Assembly: GCA_002914845.1 (NCBI GenBank)
Contig: JXTC01000095.1
Coordinates: forward strand, 852,277 to 916,276
Reading direction: 5' to 3'
From: Trema orientale
Taxonomy: Eukaryota; Streptophyta; Magnoliopsida; Rosales; Cannabaceae
DNA length: 64,000 nucleotides
The position numbers were made by a program, and so were the translations under genes. How positions within the stretch are numbered: position 1 is the stretch's first letter; every line of letters begins with the position of its first letter. Positions 62,829 through 64,000 of this stretch are shown piece after piece. The notes beneath the pieces were generated by a model. That model was not told the DNA's origin and searched no databases. It was given only the letters and a program-made list of their open reading frames with translations.

Positions 62829-63068
62829 ATTAATGTGGCTGAAAACGTTTTTCTGTTACAACATAACAGCCCATTAATCTGGCTGACAAACGTTTGTCTG
62901 TTACAACGTAACAGCAATAACCCATTAATATGGCTAAAAAATGTTTGTCTGTTACAACATAACAGTCCATTAATATGGCTGAAAAACGTTTGTCTGTTAC
63001 AACGTAACAGCCATAGCCCATTAATATGGTTAAAAAACTGAAAAATGTTTGGCTGTTACCTTAGCTTT
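62829..63068 (-). repeat. U3 tandem repeats with alternating 44/51-bp period
   Basis: Five units start with ATTAATNTGGCT at 62829, 62873, 62924, 62969 and 63020. The steps are 44, 51, 45 and 51 bp, so the pattern is a duplicated pair of about 95 bp. Each unit contains AAACGTTTGTCTGTTACAAC followed by GTAACAG or ATAACAG. They sit just upstream of the LTR TATA box, where enhancers lie. Confidence 0.9.
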
Positions 63069-63500
63069 ATGAGGCCTAATAAATGTCCAAAAATGAATTT
63101 TGTAACTCTTGTATGTTACAAATTCAATTCTAGAACCTTCTCACTTTGGGTTTCAATTTCTCATTCACCCATGCCTCAAAATGGCTATTAACAATGGTTT
63201 TTCCAAACTATTTTTCCAACAATCATACACATTTTTTTTTTTCTCTCTCTACCAAATATAGCCCTAAGTATGGCATGAAAAAAAATTACTATTATTGTAC
63301 CGTGAAATATGAATAACAGATAACAATTTTAAAAGTGCATTCAGAAATTATTTAAATATTAAATCCTACCAATTGATCATTTTTTTTCACTCCATTAAAA
63401 AAAAGTTAATACATAATAATGCTACTAAATATATTCAATCTTTATATCAATTGTAAGCTAATAAAACTTCTTTTATACAACACCTGGGGATTACGTTATC

Positions 63501-64000
63501 TTTTTTTTTTTTTTTTTTTTGGTATTCAAGTAATAGATACTACTAGGTATTTTAAATAGTTTACCAAATTTTTAATTCCAACTTATGTAGTAAGTGAGTT
63601 GTCACTACTCAATTGGTGAATAGTATTAAATTTATTTGTAATAAGTTTTAACACACCAATTAAATGATAACAACTTACTTGCTATATGTATTAGTATAAA
63701 AGATTTAATAAACTAGTTGGGATACTTAGCATTATCCTTCAAGTAATATTAGGAAAAACAAATACTTAAACTAAGCTACTCTAAGTAACCAAATAAAAGT
63801 TTCTCCTTTTTTATTTTCATTTTTTTGGGTGCTACCAATGGTAGAGCCAGAGTGGGGCATACATACTAAGAAACATTTTTTATTTTTTATTTTGAACTCT
63901 TTCCTTGATTTATTTTTTGTAAATAAGGTTAATTGAGTTCTTAAAATTAATTTAGGTAAAAAAAAAAGGAATGTATTAATTTTAGAAATAGAATATTTTT
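63501..64000. other. AT-rich sequence at the window end
   Basis: No gene was seen. A long T-run lies at about 63502-63521. The missing exon 2 of the copy B thaumatin-like gene is not here. Confidence 0.5.

Larger units (their letters stand above)
62223..63221 (-). mobile_element. Solo LTR, probably Copia type, nested in the MITE
   Basis: This 999-bp sequence has TGTTGGA...TCCAACA termini, typical of plant Copia LTRs. On the minus strand it has a TATA box (CTATAAAAGG, 62787-62796), with a repeat array just upstream of it in the U3 position. There is no internal coding, primer site or second LTR. The 5-bp flanks (ATTCC and ATCAT) match poorly, so the target duplication has decayed. Confidence 0.75.
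61991..63263. mobile_element. Tourist-like MITE interrupted by a solo LTR
   Basis: The ends GGCTATGTTTGGTAG and CTACCAAATATAGCC match the Tourist-like family. Without the insertion at 62223-63221 the element would be about 270 bp. It lies in the intron of the orphan thaumatin-like copy. One N is present at 62150. Confidence 0.8.
59955..63500. repeat. Paralogous segment, copy B (interrupted)
   Basis: This aligns piecewise and in order with copy A (44610-55450), including the thaumatin-like last exon and the downstream intron (CTTTATATCAATTGTAAGCT against 55369). It lacks the three large insertions of copy A, but carries its own insertion at 61991-63263. Confidence 0.8.

Overview
This is nuclear DNA from a flowering plant, most likely a eudicot. 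Genes are split by AT-rich GT-AG introns, encoded proteins match plant families (ROP GTPase, plastid-targeted DHQ synthase, HIPP, EXL-type GDSL lipase, thaumatin-like protein), and the repeats are of plant types. The species cannot be fixed from sequence alone. There are no rRNA genes, no CRISPR arrays and no stand-alone tRNA genes.

Layout. Positions 1-23000 are gene-rich. RAD17, the checkpoint clamp loader (minus strand, 380-4107), is followed by a repeat island holding a SINE, a possible CACTA end, a Helitron and three hAT-like MITEs (4.9-7.3 kb). Then come 3-dehydroquinate synthase (plus, 7491-10336), a 197-residue ROP GTPase (plus, 12215-14282) and the retromer core subunit VPS35 (minus, 16448-22879). 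From 23 to 36 kb only one small gene was found, a HIPP metal-binding protein (minus, 29661-30248), among MITEs and LTR debris. A Copia retrotransposon with both LTRs, tRNA-Met primer site and polypurine tract, but a gutted coding region, occupies 36040-41928. A GDSL esterase/lipase (plus, from 42388) lacks its final exon, and an assembly gap (44360-44514) follows.

From 44.6 to 63.5 kb the window holds two diverged copies of one segment (A, about 44.6-55.5 kb; B, about 59.95-63.5 kb). Copy A ends in a thaumatin-like gene with a C-terminal membrane anchor, broken by a frameshift and a small deletion. Copy B keeps only that gene's last exon within the window. The copies were invaded independently. 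A took Tourist-like MITEs, a 3.1 kb MULE, a long-TIR foldback element and a 2.6 kb solo LTR. B took a Tourist-like MITE that itself holds a 1 kb solo LTR.

The most unusual structure is inside the 3.1 kb MULE: a degenerate array of the 15-bp palindrome TTGAC-N5-GTCAA, with about 40 TTGAC/GTCAA cores in about 1.7 kb by hand count. TTGAC is the WRKY W-box core. A 250-bp relative of the element at 25.3 kb carries the same motif.

The genes are housekeeping or single-purpose (checkpoint, shikimate pathway, polarity signalling, endosomal sorting, metal handling, lipid hydrolysis, defence) and do not form one pathway. Exon coordinates were worked out by hand from splice signals and reading-frame continuity. 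Repeat boundaries marked as approximate should be taken as such.
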